Positions 12,801 to 26,810 are shown, counted from the first letter of the stretch. The stretch is 64,000 bases of DNA from Halichondria panicea (GCF_963675165.1 NC_087380.1:4145803-4209802); one strand, 5' to 3'. The notes: generated from the letters alone by a model not told the origin. A program made the numbers and translations.

Positions 12801-15800
12801 ACCAGAAGAGCTGGGCCCTGAAGCTTGCCCCAGGTTTCTGATAAGATACATTTTGCACCGTGAGTCCTTTTATCCAAAATAACATACATTTTAGTTGCCC
12901 CTGAGTCATCCGCATTCTGTAGCAGCTCTTTCAGGACTGTGATATCAAGAGGATAACCTTTTAAAATGTTTTGGATCCTGCGTGTAAGTTCCTCATGCTG
13001 ACCAAAAGGAGTGCCATTGAAATGTGTTTTGGCAGTTGTAGAAAATCTTTCAAGAACTTGTGTTCTAATAGGTACCACCCCGAATTTTGTAGCTACATCT
13101 CTTGCTAAATTCCCGTGCACATAAGTGTACTTAGTCTCCTTTGGGGCCCACTGTGCATCATTGAAGGACAATTCGCTAGCAGGATGCATGACGTAGTTCT
13201 CGTCAGGAAGCATGATTGATATATCCTTAGGAGCATCACTGCTTATAAGCAGGGAAAGCAGTTGATTGAACACATTCTGACATTCCTCACTGATTGGCTC
13301 ACTGCCAAATTGTTCCTTCATTTTAGCAAGAGCAATCTGAATATCTGACATAGTGAATTCCTCTTTTATATTCATATGCTTGGTGAGATATGTATGAAAT
13401 GAGAGGCTAGCCGGTAGAGGGTATAGATAGGGTCCATTCAAACTCCATTTTGTAGCAACAACACTAATGGTGATGAATTGTTCTCCCGTCCAAATGCATG
13501 CCAGTTCTCGTAAGCTCTGAACATCAGTGTTATCAGTGTTAGCCAGGATAGTATTAAAGAACTCATATATTTTGCGGCACATTTTATCTGTCAGTTGAAT
13601 TAGTTTCGTTGTACATTCTTGTAATGAAAACAGTTCAATCAATTTATTGAGCTGCAAGACAACCTCCTCAAAGGTTGGAGCACTTCTTATTCCTAGCAGC
13701 TGAATAGCATCTTCATCTATTGGTCCACATCCACCATCCTTTACGGAGGAATTGTTCACAAATATCGCTTGCGACCCTGACACCTCCACATTGATGTTAT
13801 CTGAGGGTGTAATAAACGGAATCATAAGATCTTCACCGCACATAAGTTGACGCTGTCCAGTCTCTTTCCATGGAAGAAAGTAGTCAGGTGGCTTAGTTAG
13901 CACAGGAAGAAAGGGGATCTTAGACAGACCAATGTCACCTTCTGTAGAAGCTGTACTTGCAGAAATGACTAAATAGGTTCTTGTCATTGCTCTCGTTGGA
14001 CTGCTCTGGTACAGTGTTGGCACAGAAGTTGCACGTTCCAAAAGCATGTTCCATGGGAGAATATTGTTAAGCATTCCGAGATTCTTTAGGCCTGCAGCAG
14101 ATAGTTCTCTCTGAACGAGCATATCCACAGGAAAAAGAGCATCAGATTCGTCAAATAGATCAGAAAACTTGGATTTTGGATCGATAATCTCATTGCACTT
14201 ACGCAAAATCTCTCCATGTGGGCAGCACGGAATCGATGGGAAAGTCTTAAAGAAATATCCTAAGTTACTACCACCTGGTCTATCAATGTTTGCCATGTAC
14301 TGCTCTAACATGTACTGGATGGCTTTATTCCTCTCAGTAAAGATGGATGCTAAACTGTCAATGCTTTGAAAGAAAAGGTCGATAAATTCTTTCTCACCCA
14401 CAGTGTAATCATCAAGATCGAAAAATATGTGATAGTTTTGCGGTAGATCCACTACAGGAACTTTTAGATGCTCAACAATTTTCAATACACACATAGGAGT
14501 AGATGAGTCTGTTGAAAGACAGAGAATTTTGGGTTCAAGGAATTTACTGTCAGTCAAATACAGCCATTGATTATCGCATGCAGAATAGAAGACTTGTTCC
14601 TCAGACATCAATGAGTAGAGTGTGTCAATCATATGCTCCCAAGGATTGCGCTGAGTTAGCATGTCTTTATCTGGCCATAAACAATGAAATACATATTCGG
14701 CTATATCTCCATTATTCATTAAGTCCTTCAGAGCTAGCAAATGTGCAAAGTAAGCTCTTGGAATTACCCCTTGCATTAGTGAAACATTCCAAGTGACTTC
14801 TCTGTCTGTAAGTGAGGTGGCTTCGTCTGAGGTCCAGATCCCCCTGCGATTATTGATCACAGCAAAGTTGCTACTTAAATGCACTGGTAGGCCAATCTTC
14901 TGAGAGAGGGGTAGGAAACAAAATATCTCTCCTCGGAATTTTGCATCTACACTGTAGCTACCAGGAGTGCCCAGTGGGCAGGAGACTGATGCAGTGAAGT
15001 ATTGTTGGGAGTAATCATCAGTCTCACTTTCTTGTGATACCAGCCAATGACAGCTGTTTGATTCATTAGAGAGAGAATCGAAGCAAGTTAGTTCTCTGAT
15101 CTCAGTACCAGCATGGAGTTGAATTGGTGCTTCAATACGCTCTCGAGTGATCTTCAACAAAATCTCTGGCGTGCTTTGTCCATGGCTGATCGTTTGGAAT
15201 GTAATAGTTCTCACGTGCTGTAGAAAAAGCAATAGAGTCGAGCTACTGTTCTTAATGGCAGATATTAGGTCCTGGACTATTAAATTTGAATAGCAGGTAG
15301 AACTAAGCTCACTAGGGTGTGTCCTGAATGGAAGTCTAAATATTGTCCCTTTGTAATCAGATCGATCAAATCCAAACAAGCCATCATAAGGTGAGAGCTG
15401 ACGCGAATTGGCAATGAACTTACTCGTGAAAAGAACTTTCTTGCCTGGCCGAGAAAAATTCTTTATATCTTTTCTTAGGTAGGATAGTGTTGGATCAAAG
15501 ATATATAGTTTGTCTCGACTAACAAATGACGGTACATCTGTCATGTGGTACACTGAGCAAAAACCGATTCCAAACTTGCCTATCTTTAACACTTTGTTGG
15601 CCTTGGTTGCTCCAGCTAGCTTTGTGATGTTAGTAAAATCATCTTCAGAAAAACACTTGTTGTTATGAACAATTAATGCAGGACCATGAGCTTCTGCCAT
15701 TCCTGAGAAAAAAAGTTTATTTGTTTCATGCTGCCTAGTGTCATAGCAAATGTTCACTTCCGTAGCCTCTGCATCATCAGCGTTCTGCAGTAGTTCCTTG

Positions 15801-18800
15801 ATAATAGTGAGTCCGTCTTTGTAGTCTCGGAGGATATTCTTCAATCGAGTGGTGAGTGGTTCGTGTTGACCAGCATCTTCAAATGCGTCCTCAGAAATAT
15901 CCAAAAACTCTGCCAATGGAACTGCACCAAGATTATGTGCCATGCTAGCAGAAATGTGGTTATGCACACATTGGTATGAGTCCTTTTCTTCTGACGATTG
16001 CAGGTAATCCTTGAGGAATTCATTGTCCGTGTACACAACCTCTGAAACTTGAACTAGCTGAGGCAATTTAGACTCCGTTTCTACTGGTACCAGAACATCT
16101 TCTGGCATGACTTCGTCAGGAACGTTACTATTTCCATCGTTTGTGAGCCAGTTTAGAATGTTCATGATCATACTCCAGGCATCTGATTGTTCAATAGCAT
16201 TAGCTTGTACATCGTCCTTGATCATTTTGAGAACGGAAACGATCTGGGCTTGACTAACAGTCTCTGCGACTCTAGAAGCTGAGCCAAAGAGTGTTGAGTA
16301 TTGAGACAGGATGTCGGGTAGAACGTAAATGTATGGCTCAAGGTCACGCTTGAAGGTGGAGTTTTGTTTTAAAGCTACTAAATCTGGTGCTATAAACTTC
16401 TTCTCTTTCTTGATATAAATCCACTCTGTAATTGAGTACAACGAAGCAAGATAGGAGACACCTCGACTATTCATGTAGTCATACACTTGAAGAACAAGCG
16501 AGTTCATAACATCTGCAGAGAGCTGATCCTTGTGCGAGAGTATCTCTTTATAGTGAGCGACCACGTTCTGTGAGAAATTGTTAGAGTCAGCTGGTAACAT
16601 ATTGGCAATTAGATCGGCAACTGCAGGGCACACAATGTAGACCTGTGAGCCCACTAGGCAGGGAATAGTGTTTTCCGTTGAAGGTGATAAAACCATCGAA
16701 TTGCTCAGAGAGATAAAATGTGAGTTGAGGCCGTGTCCTTTCCATGAAATCTCTTCAGGATAACCAGACGGCTTATCACTGAGAATTGGGAGCCAGCTCC
16801 AGCTAGTAGCTAGATAGTTGAGAGCAGTCGAGAAGGTATAGCTTTGATAATGATCATTAGCTACTACATACCTTCCGCCAGTTTGGTTATAAAAAGTAGG
16901 TGTGCTTATGTATTTAAGAACTGCCTTGGCCCGGCTCAGCTTTAAGCTGTCAACACGTTGTGGATTTGAGCTGAAAGAACAACTGACGGAGTAAATAATG
17001 TCAAGGACTTGTTGTGGGGTAACAGCAACACAGAGACCACATGTTCTTAAAGTTTGAACTCTTTCTTTCGTGTTGTAAGGAGCCTGAGGGAATACATCTT
17101 CTCCGCTATACAGAGCCAAAATATCAGCATCAAAAGGAGTGAATAGTTCAGAAGGACTCTTTCGTCCATTAGTTGTTTTGACGAATTGCAAGCTCTGCAG
17201 GTAACTGTCCATATTGTACTCTCTGGAGTTGAGGACTTGGAACATGTCCAATACTTCAGGCATTAATTTGTCGATGAGGTGGTCAGGGAAAGTCTTGTTT
17301 TTAAGGAGCGGAAACACATGATTGACAAGAAGTCTGAAATCAGATAGAAACGAGATACGTAGGGATGTCAATAGTTGCAGCTGATAGTAGTTTTCCCTGG
17401 ACAGAATAATTAGGTTTGAAGGCAGGTTTGCAACATTGAAAGCACATCTGTTAGGTTCTCCTATAACCTGTCTTGCTACTGATTTCGATTTTGTTGTGTT
17501 CACAGAAAAAAGTTTTTCTAATGAGTTTGAAGCAGATGAGAATATGCAAATGTTCTTTAAGACATTAGTTCTCATCATAGAAGGAGTATATGTGCTAGAT
17601 ACAAGAAACATTCTCATGCTATCAGCTTCCGGTGCTGTGAAGGCAACTCGATTGTAATTTGACGTTGATCCTATGGCATCCAACAAGTTGTTTGCGTCTA
17701 CCTGCTTTATGTACGATGAAAGTTGCTTGTGCTGTATATAGCTAAATTCACTTTGTAGGCAAACTCTGATGTTCATTTTGTAGATAGCAGAGAGCAAATC
17801 GCTAGAGCAAGACGAATACCTGCGGACATAAATCACATCCTGCACGCTGCTAAGGGGAGCAAGGCAAAAGCTTCTTGTTGAGCTGGAGGTTGAGATGTAG
17901 CAAGGAACTAGAATCTGCTTAGCAAAATGGCGTAGATTTTTCTCTTGCAGCCAATTCCAGAACGTCTGAAGCCAAGTGGAGGGAATCTGAGAGTGGGGCA
18001 TAGACACTAGACTGTTTCTGCTTGAGGGTAGAGCCTGGGAGAGGAGACTAGCAACATCTCTCTCAGTGAGGAGCCGGAGCTTTGTCTGTTGACTATCAGC
18101 CACAGAATATAGACCTTGTTGAAGCTTTGTATAATCTGATACGTCGACAAGTAAGTGGTCCAAGTTAGGGAGCAGGGATCGTGGATAATCATCTGAGCAA
18201 AGGAAAACTGTCTGTTGTTCGAAAGTCGTATCAAAGTTAGTGAAGCTACCATTTGCTAGGGGTAGAAGATTCAAACCTTGGAGATCGTTGTAGCAACTGT
18301 CGGAGAGGCAGTACGTCAACATCACCCTCTTGCCAATTGGGTCAATGTTAGAATAACTTTCAGAGTGAGTCCGAAGTTTGGAGCGAACTAACATGGGAGA
18401 TACCTTTGTGACACCAACTGTAGCGTGATACATGGCTCTCCATATGTTTGAAGGGACTTCGACTAGATACACAGAAGAATTGGTGAGAAATCGTTTCACA
18501 ATGGAGGGAAGACTGCTGTCTTCACTGATAAAGGTTGCTTGAGAGATGAGAATCCAGTTCCCAACAACTTCAATTGTGTTGATCTTCTCAGTCCAAACAA
18601 CTGCTTGCTGAAACACTTCACTGAACAAAGGATGGAGAATCTCAGAAAACTGGTTGTTTACAATATTCACATCAGGCCAGGCATTGTAGAACTGATCATG
18701 AGAAATGTACTTTTTAGCCTCTACTAGAAGCATAGCATAACAAGGTGGGAGGAGCTGACTAACAAGAATCTTGTTCCAATTTGCTGTAGGATCGTTTCTT

Positions 18801-21800
18801 CTCTCAATTCCCGGCCACTTTAGAGTACGTCGCTCGTCGTTCAGCCCAAATGTTCCATTGACATGAACCGGTAGTCCAGATGTAGCCTCCATTGGCATAG
18901 GAAGGAAACAAAATATTCGACCCCCAACAGAACTAGTACCTAGCTCCAAAACTGTGCCGACCCAAGGAAATGTACACTGTTTGGCTGCAGCTGCTTGTAC
19001 TGTAGAGTCCTCTGATCCGACACTGTTAGCTATCACCCAATTGCTCTGGCCAGCTTGGTTCTTCCTATGACTGTTGTCAGTCACAATTACAGAGAAGGTA
19101 GCTGTGAACGAAATTACACGGGAAATCGAGTATGGCTGTTCAGAATGAGCTTGCCGAAGTTGCTGCATGAACAATTTACGCTTGGAAGTAACTGATGCTA
19201 AACTAGCTGGACTTATTTCCACACAGAATGATATGCTGTGCTGACCACTCTGTGAGATGTGCACTACTTGGATCTTGCATACTGACTTCAAAAACAGAAG
19301 CAAATACTTGGCCTCCTCTCTAAGAGCATCGAGGAGTAGTTGTAGCTTTTGAGTGTTGTATATTTTGTCCGAGAGACTGGATGCTTTTGTGCGTAATGGC
19401 AGTCGGAAAATAGTTCGTTGATATTGGGCTGAATTTTTATCGAAACCGGCCAAGCCATGGAGTGAGGTAATAAAATCAGATGACTGGTCAATAAGGCTAG
19501 CCAAACTGAATGCCTGCCCAACTTCACCTTTCCAAACCTTTTCTTGAGGTTCAAAACAAGCTAAGCGATTTCCACTTACAATCATTGGGAGGTCTAAAAC
19601 AGAGAGAATTTTAGCATATATAAAATAAATTAAAATTATTACAGTCATTTAGTGTATACCAGATGCACACAACATGATGTAATTGCATGGTTATGAGAAT
19701 ATAGCCAAAATGCGCAGACCAAAATGCTCAAGAGCAAGTACCAAGATTAGTTCTTTTATACGAACGTAGCTAAAATAACTCATTTTGTCTTACCATGCAT
19801 GCATGAAAGCAAAATAGGCTGCATGGTTAAGGCACAAGTTGAAGCTTATAAATTATACTCCGACTAGAATGAAAAGTTAAAAGTTGCTCGGATTGGCCGG
19901 GGGAAACACCAAAATACGTGGAAACAAGAAATCCGGCGAGAGCATAACTCCAATCTGTCACAAGTCTATAATTCATGTACCGTCGTTTGAAATGATTTAG
20001 TATAATTTTTGGCTGGTAATTTTCCACATACTATTAATTTTAGTGGTTTTCTCGGCCATTCAATCCTAGTAATTGTTCACATTGCTGGCCTAAGACTATA
20101 AGGGTGATGTTCAATTCCTTACCCTACATACATACAGTCCATGCATGCATTTCGGGGGACAATGATTATTTTACAGTGCATTTCCATAAGGATTGTCTTG
20201 TGATGATGTTCCCTATAATTAATACAGTGTACATAATGTTGAGCACAGTTTATCCTGACATGGAAGTGATGATGTAGTGGAAGCTGGTATATGGACCTGG
20301 AACACATGCAGTCTATAATTCAGGGGCATAGGCAGGCGAGGTGGTTTGGGTGCTTGAGCACCCCCCGTGCCTGACTCTATAATTATTAAAGCTTACTTGA
20401 TGAAAGCACCGCGGGTGCTGATGCCTCGGTGGAGGTGCCAAAGCTACATCACATAAAACTACTAATAGCTAGCTTTTATCATAGAACTGTTCTATCCATG
20501 CTTTTATACACACATTTATCATGATGAACATTTTTGCATGCAATCACAGGGAAACTCAAATAGTGGGTAATGATCGACCATGATTGTTGTTAAAAACGAT
20601 CGATGCCAAAAGTTAAATTAATGGCTGCAAGTCAGCAGAGCCTTGTAGCTCTTTTCTCACTCTTGCAGCTACCAATAGCTAGCGTTATAGTGCAGAGCTA
20701 ACTACTAAGTAGAGTAGTAACACTCGATGAACAAGGTTTGCTACGGACTCTTCTGAAAAAGCTGCAATGGCATTCTAAGTAAGCAAAACTATAGGCATAA
20801 CACGAGAACGAAGTTTTATTTTGCAAATCCACAAATAGCATGCCAAGAAAACATGACTAGAAGCCTATAGAAACTCTTACTTGCACTTCATTGATCCTTG
20901 AGCAGCTGAAATAGTCTACACACACACACACAGACACACTACCGTATACCTCGCTTGCGCATGCGCACCGAGGCATAAAAATCCGGTTGAGCTCAGCACT
21001 CAAGATCTTGTTAGCTGCATACTGAAATAGCTATTCACCTAAGACATACTAGAGTTAGTAGCTGATCTATATACTACACGAGATAATCATTGCTCTCATT
21101 AATGAGCAAAACAATCAGCAGCTGCCAGTTCTATACTATCACACCTATATCTACTACCTGTGTATGGCTATTCATATTTTACAGCTTGTACGTAAACCAC
21201 TGGACAGTGCTTTGCTTAGCTACACCTCTGTACTCATGCGGTTGCGAACACTCAGCTCCACCCTCAGTTTTATCAAACTGCATGAGGGTACATGGAGCTG
21301 ATTATTTGGTGGGGTTGCAACCCCAGCCCTAGATCCACCCCTGCTATCAATTGGCTAAGGGCCATGCTGCATGGAATAATATTTTTGCATGTGCGCTGTT
21401 GAAAAAAATCATAAAAATGTGTGTGGTTAGCGTTGTAATTAAAAAAAGACGATATAATGCACATAATACTCATAATAGAGATAATTATATACTACTATAC
21501 CTATAGGCTTCCTTACATACAATGGTCACCGCTGTATGCTCTGCGTAGTTAAGGCCCGGGTCTGGCTGTAAATACCAAAATTTAACACTATGTTCATACT
21601 GCTGTATTATTTGCAATATACAGTGTATGCTGCATCAAAATGATCCAAAATGAAGCTCAATGTTTTCTTTTTCCAAAAAATTAATTAGCTTAATTCAATT
21701 ATGCTAATTAGCCCCAAAAATGGTGATGACGTCATGCCACTTTTAATAAGAAGAACTACAAATGCGGCCATGAAGATGCTAAGATCAAGCTTCAAAAACA

Positions 21801-24800
21801 AGGCTAGATGAACTTATCATTGCTAGGTACTAATATCCGGCGGGGGAAGAGTAGGAGTTACTGTATTCTTGAGATACACAGCATAGCCTACCTCTAGAGT
21901 GGCTGTCAGAGCTAAAGAAGCCAGTATAGCTAAGGCAGTTTTGCACATGTTGACTTCCCCTGCTGGAAATATAATCATGACAACCTACTCTATCTTTTGA
22001 GGGCCTAAACAACTAGTCTTACCTTGTACAAGTCCACCGCATTTGTTGCTAAAGATTCTGTACAATAGTTCCAGCAGCTAGCTAAGCAAGTACCTTGACT
22101 TCTTCTTGAAGCACGTGACATCAATTGCAATGAATAACATTAATAATGGTTATGAATCTCATTAACAATAATCTACATTAAATGTTGCTTATCAGTGCCT
22201 GACCCAGGCCTTAACTACACAGAGTGTAAAACGATCACAGTTCATTCCAAGACGACACTAATTTTTAAACTGGTTACAGTACAACCCCAATACACGTCAA
22301 GCCACGCCATTTACAACCAACCTAAAATGCATACAGCTACGTATCAATACCAAGGGTTGCACGTGTTATGGGGTCAACATCAAAATAGCGGTGTATCCTG
22401 AAAAAAAAATTTGAAAATATACCACTCTAAGCACCTTGGGTATTGTATTCTCTCAATTAAACGCACATGTACTTGTTTAGTTACGGTACGTTTAATCGAG
22501 CGTTTGCAACATCCTTTGAGTGCTTTTATTTATAGACATTACTCGAATAGTGGCGCATGCTCTACATTCATGTGCTGATTGCATGGAGCTAGCCCAAAAC
22601 AATTTGCCCTTTACCATGCATGCCAATTGGTAAGTTTATCTATCTGGTTAGATCTATATAGCCTTCCACGCTGAAGGTAGTGTGCTGAAAAGCACATCAG
22701 TAAGAGAGACGCCAGCTGTGCTGATAGAAAGCATGCACACGAATGGAACAGAAAGAAAAACGAATCTTTGAGTAATCATAATAATACGGAGGCCAATTTG
22801 AATACTAAGTTCACCTAATCGATCCTCAAAAGCTACCTGTTTTAATAAATGCGCATATTCGATAAGGCCAGAATAGATATTTGAGCTATCAAATGCACTG
22901 CACAATATTTTAATCGAGAAACTAAAGTACCTACATTTTGCAACGAGAACAAGTAGTTACAAACCAGTGGTTATGTGTAACACTTGACTATAACGAACTC
23001 ACCTGTGAGATGATAGACAGAGTTGAATCCAATCCCAAACCTTCCAACTTTGAAGGGGTCCTCCGCTTTGATACTCTGCTGCAAGCTCTGTATTCCTTCC
23101 CAGTCTTCTTCTGTAAAGCAGGCATCATTGGCAGCTACAAGAGCAGGGCCTTGGAATATGGCCAAGTCAGGATGAGGGAGGTTGGAAGTGCTATGCTGTC
23201 TTTCATCAACATAGAACCACACTGTTGTAGCTCCAGCATCATCGGCATTCTGGATCATCTCCTACACAAGCATGTTATGATCATTTCAAGGGTTATAATT
23301 ATACAAAGGGTTACTTTACATGGTGCTTCCACAAAACTTATAAGTTATAGGACTGGTACTTTCATTCCCAAATATAATCACCAAGCTTTACACGTACTCA
23401 ATTACGTACTACGAGACTGTACTGAACATACATTTTCCTTGTTTTGTTTCGCTCAAAAGGATTACTGGAGGAGCTTAATGGAAAAGTGGCATGAATACCA
23501 TCATTTGGACATCTGGTGGATACCAATGAACCACGTCTCAATGTCTTACAGTTGCCCACCAAAGTAGCAAGCTATATACTGCTAGGCTATGCTGAAGCGT
23601 TAGCTGCTTCTGCTAAATATCCCATATATAGCTTTCCAACCACGTGGGCACTTTTATGCGCATGTGCGAGGGCGTTTGCTATGAAATTGGCCAATATTCT
23701 CATACAGATAATTACGATAATAATCGACACTGCATGTATTAGTGTATACATGTATAGTAGCATCACAATTTGAGCAAGGAGGGGTGGATACGCATTGAGG
23801 TCAAAGTTTATAATGTTGCTATCTGTCAGTATACTACCTTCTATTCTGACATTGTGCCATGAAAATAGTTTTTTGAATGTCAGCAACCGTTCTATGTGTC
23901 GAAAAGGCGTCAACTAAGTCTATCAAAATGCCCCCCACAGAAAAATATTCAGAATGAAGCACAGCAAGTGCAACCATTAGTGTACAGGCTGACCCACATG
24001 CAAAAAGGCATTCGAGCTATCATGCACACATGTTATTATGCCTCGGTGCATGCGCAAGCGAGGTATACGGTAGTGTGTTTGTGTGTCTGTGTGTGTGTGT
24101 ATAGACTGCTATACACAGCTGCTCAAGGATTAATGAAGCTCAAGTAAGATAGTCATGTTTTCTTGGATTTTAATTCGTGGATTTGCAAAATAATGCTTTG
24201 TTCTCTGAGTTATGCCTAATTTTGTTTACTTGGAATGCCATTCCAGCCTTTTTAGAAGAGTGCATAGCAAAACTTGTCCATGGAGTGTTGCTACTCTACT
24301 CAGTACTTAGCTCTGCACTAGAACGCCATACTTGCCCGTGAATATCATTATGCATGATGCTTACAGTAACGTGCAGCTAGCTAAAGTATTGTTGTGTTTG
24401 CGGTCACCCCAATCATGTTCACAACTACTCAAGCCTAACCACTCGCTGACTCAGCTAAACGAGCTTCTACATTGGATTTTGGACCAAGCGTTCAGATTAA
24501 CGAACGGCTGTTCTTGAGGCTAGTGCGGCCATTCGTTTTAGACTTGGACTTTTAGTCGATCGTTTTTAACAACAATCATAGTTAATCATTACCCACTCCT
24601 TGGGTTTCTCTGCATGCAAAATTATAACTTCTGTTGCCACTGTGCACTAAATAAAAGTAAAAACTTTCACCTTTACTTGAATGGTGAATTAGTTTTAACT
24701 TCTTTTGTGCACTAATAACTTTTACCCTTTTGATTTAGAAAATAAGTTAACTTTTATACGAGTCATCAGCACCCGCAGTGCTTTCATTGCCAGCAGTTTT

Positions 24801-24923
24801 TACCTTGAAAATTTGTCCGTCAGGGTACCTCTCTAGGATGCCTTTTATAGTAACAGACAGGGGAGGCCTTCTCAGTCCAAACTGCTCGGACTTAGCCTCG
24901 GACTTAGCCTCTGACTTAGCCAT
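6854..24923 (-). CDS. SACS: Sacsin-like giant co-chaperone (three HSP90-type ATPase repeats, J domain, HEPN)
   Basis: Coding exons are 24923-24804, 23261-23003 and 19593-6854. They join in phase (AAG|GAG, then G|AC giving HLTD) and total 4372 residues, close to human sacsin (about 4,579). Three SIRPT-type HSP90-like ATPase domains are visible. The first has QNADDAGAT at 44-52 and [15 protein letters not shown] at 113-127. The second has [13 protein letters not shown] with Asn1397 and [12 protein letters not shown]. The third has [13 protein letters not shown] with Asn2353 and [13 protein letters not shown] DnaJ domain follows with HPD at 4126-4128, then a C-terminal HEPN domain (about 4236-4372). 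Sacsin is a cytosolic Hsp70/Hsp90-type co-chaperone linked to cytoskeleton and mitochondria. The N-terminal ubiquitin-like domain of vertebrate sacsin is absent; instead there is a short AKSE repeat. ATG 24923 is the first in-frame ATG after an upstream stop. The last exon is 12.74 kb without a stop. Both introns hold MITEs. Confidence 0.93.
19870..20092. repeat. Degenerate MITE in sacsin intron 2
   Basis: The left part GGATTGGCCGGGGGAAACAC and the right part CAATCCTAGTAATTGTTCACA correspond to the arms of the inverted-repeat family intact at 61224-61633. Confidence 0.55.
20401..20975 (-). repeat. Interspersed repeat family A, copy 1
   Basis: One of at least four long copies in this window, here in reverse orientation. 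It has GAAAGCACCGCGGGTGCTGA at one end and a ACCTCGCTTGCGCATGCGCA hairpin plus CA-rich tract at the other. Shared inner blocks include the CTGCAATGGCATTC region and a GTAGCAACACTC-type segment. It sits in intron 2 of the sacsin-like gene. No coding capacity is seen. Confidence 0.7.
24040..24787 (+). repeat. Interspersed repeat family A, copy 2
   Basis: Starts with GCCTCGGTGCATGCGCAAGC and a GT-rich microsatellite, and ends in ATCAGCACCCGCAGTGCTTT only about 17 bases from the splice donor of sacsin exon 1 (24804). It is longer than the other copies because of an insertion around 24330-24540. Confidence 0.7.
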
Positions 24924-25259
24924 CTTGAAGTGTGCTTTATGGAGGATACGTATGTATAGAATAATACATAATACTTAAGCACTGTGATTCCTTATACGGG
25001 AAATGCTCATAGTAAAACAGACCACAGTTTGTACATAAAATCCATATAAGCCGGGAACGCATAACGCTCTACGCTTTTACTGACATAAATTACAGTTATG
25101 AGCAGTGTGCACAAGATAGAATGATGTAAGTGTATACACTACATAACTACATGCAGCCTTCAGAACAAAATGCCGTATTCTAGACCACACCCACCCAACA
25201 CACATGCACACACATGCACACACACACACACACAGCCGCCAACTCACACACACACGCAG

Positions 25260-25367
25260 ATGTTTGAGGATGCGATGAAGTTAAAACAGGCTGAAAAGCA
25301 TGCTCTTGAGAAGCAAGTGAGGACACTACAGCAGCGTCTACTTGAGGATACAGATGAGCATGCATGA
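25260..25367 (+). other. Possible orphan coiled-coil exon
   Basis: A 35-codon open segment begins right after a CACACGCAG acceptor-like sequence. It encodes a heptad-like helix containing MKLKQAEKHALEKQVRTLQQ and then ends in TGA. Composition looks coding, but no partner exon was found on the plus strand nearby. It could be the last exon of an undetected gene, an exon relic or chance. Confidence 0.3.
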
Positions 25368-26249
25368 CTATTGTGCATATTAATTTTGTCTGCATGCATG
25401 TGACTGCCTACTATACTCATACACAAGGAATGTACAGCTAAATAGATACATTTTGAGCCCGAGGGAAAGAGATTTCTGAGCCTTTCTTGGTGCTTCCAGG
25501 GCGGATATATTACAGTTATACAATGAAAAAACAACTCATAATATTGAGGAAAATTCACCCCGCCTCTATTTGGTTCACAAAAGTAGATCTAATAATAATA
25601 TCCTGTCAACAATACTATATGAAAGACTCACCTGAAAGCGACGCATTGCCAGCTTCACCCTTCAGGCCCTACAGTATTTATATTGAGAGTTACTACATTC
25701 AGTCATAAAAATGTATGTAGACACTTGAAGCCATGCAGTGTATTGTATAAGCTAGAAACATGCAGACAATAATTATGGACAGAGCAATAATGTTGCATTA
25801 CATAATCAAGCTATATCAGTCTATATACATGAGTTATACTCCACTGGCATAATAACCTTATCTTAAATCAAGGGCGTATAAAAGAGAGAGGGCATGCAAC
25901 AGCTTAATTGCGAGCAAAAACTAAAGTGGCGGTGGAAAACACTAGACTTTTGTGTACAGTACGTATATACTATTCATGTATCCGGTCTGTGGTTTTGGTT
26001 TCTGCTCGCACGTAAAGGGTTGATAGTCAGTTGCATGCCCTCTTTCTTTTTATATGCCCTTGCTAACGTATAATGACCGTTCCCCAAAGGTTCAATGAAG
26101 AATGTTGGGTGTGGGATTATACATGTACCGGTACATATGGTATTTTTATATAAGAACGTACAGAGAGAATTCACTATACGTACGTTTGTAAGTTAGTTTA
26201 TGAGTCGTAGTAGTTAACACTATCATTGCTATACCTGCTACATCGAGAC

Positions 26250-26810
26250 TAGCCTCGAGACCAGGCCGATTAAAATACGGCCTGGTATTGCATGTGTAAT
26301 TAATCATAGGCGTGGTCCATACACGCCCATGTACTATCTACTATGTATATGAAGCTTTGTAGCCTAGCTAGCTAGCTGTGGCCCTCTGTGGTATTGTCGA
26401 AAAGGCTTGCACACTAGTCTGAAACCAGAAGAGGCTCTCATCTACCTCTATGATAGTTGGATGGTCGTGTGATGTTTTGAACTTGGTTTCTGTACAAATG
26501 AGAGCTTCTTCTGGCTTCAGACTAGTCTGCAAGCCTTCTCGACAACACCATAGAGGGCCACAGCTAGCTAGCAAGCCTTCTCGACAACGCAATAAGAGAG
26601 CATAAGCCAAAACTTCACAGGAGACAAGTATTTGTTAAAATTAATACGGAAAGAAACTAGTAAACAAACTAGTTTACGGTATAATTTTACAAAGGTTTAC
26701 TATAAAGTATACGAGTTACCCAGATTCTGGGTAACTCAGTTCGCGCATGTGCACTATCACCCATGCAATAGAGACCAGGCCGTATTTTAATCGGCCTGGT
26801 CTCGAGGCTA
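26250..26810. mobile_element. 561-bp MITE with 37-bp inverted repeats and 9-bp target duplication
   Basis: The ends 26250-26286 and 26774-26810 are perfect inverted repeats beginning TAGCCTCGAGACCAGGCCGA. They are flanked by CATCGAGAC (26241-26249) and CACCGAGAC (26811-26819), a 9-bp direct repeat with one mismatch. A second, inner palindrome (about 26368-26575, with GGCCCTCTGTGGTATTGTCG and its inverse) lies inside. A 9-bp duplication points to a Mutator-like transposase acting in trans. Confidence 0.75.

Noticed and set aside
22654-22905. 83-codon minus-strand frame between sacsin exons 2 and 3
   Set aside because: Sacsin exon 2 joins exon 3 directly with a perfect HLTD motif and phase, so no exon is needed here and the sequence is not sacsin-like.
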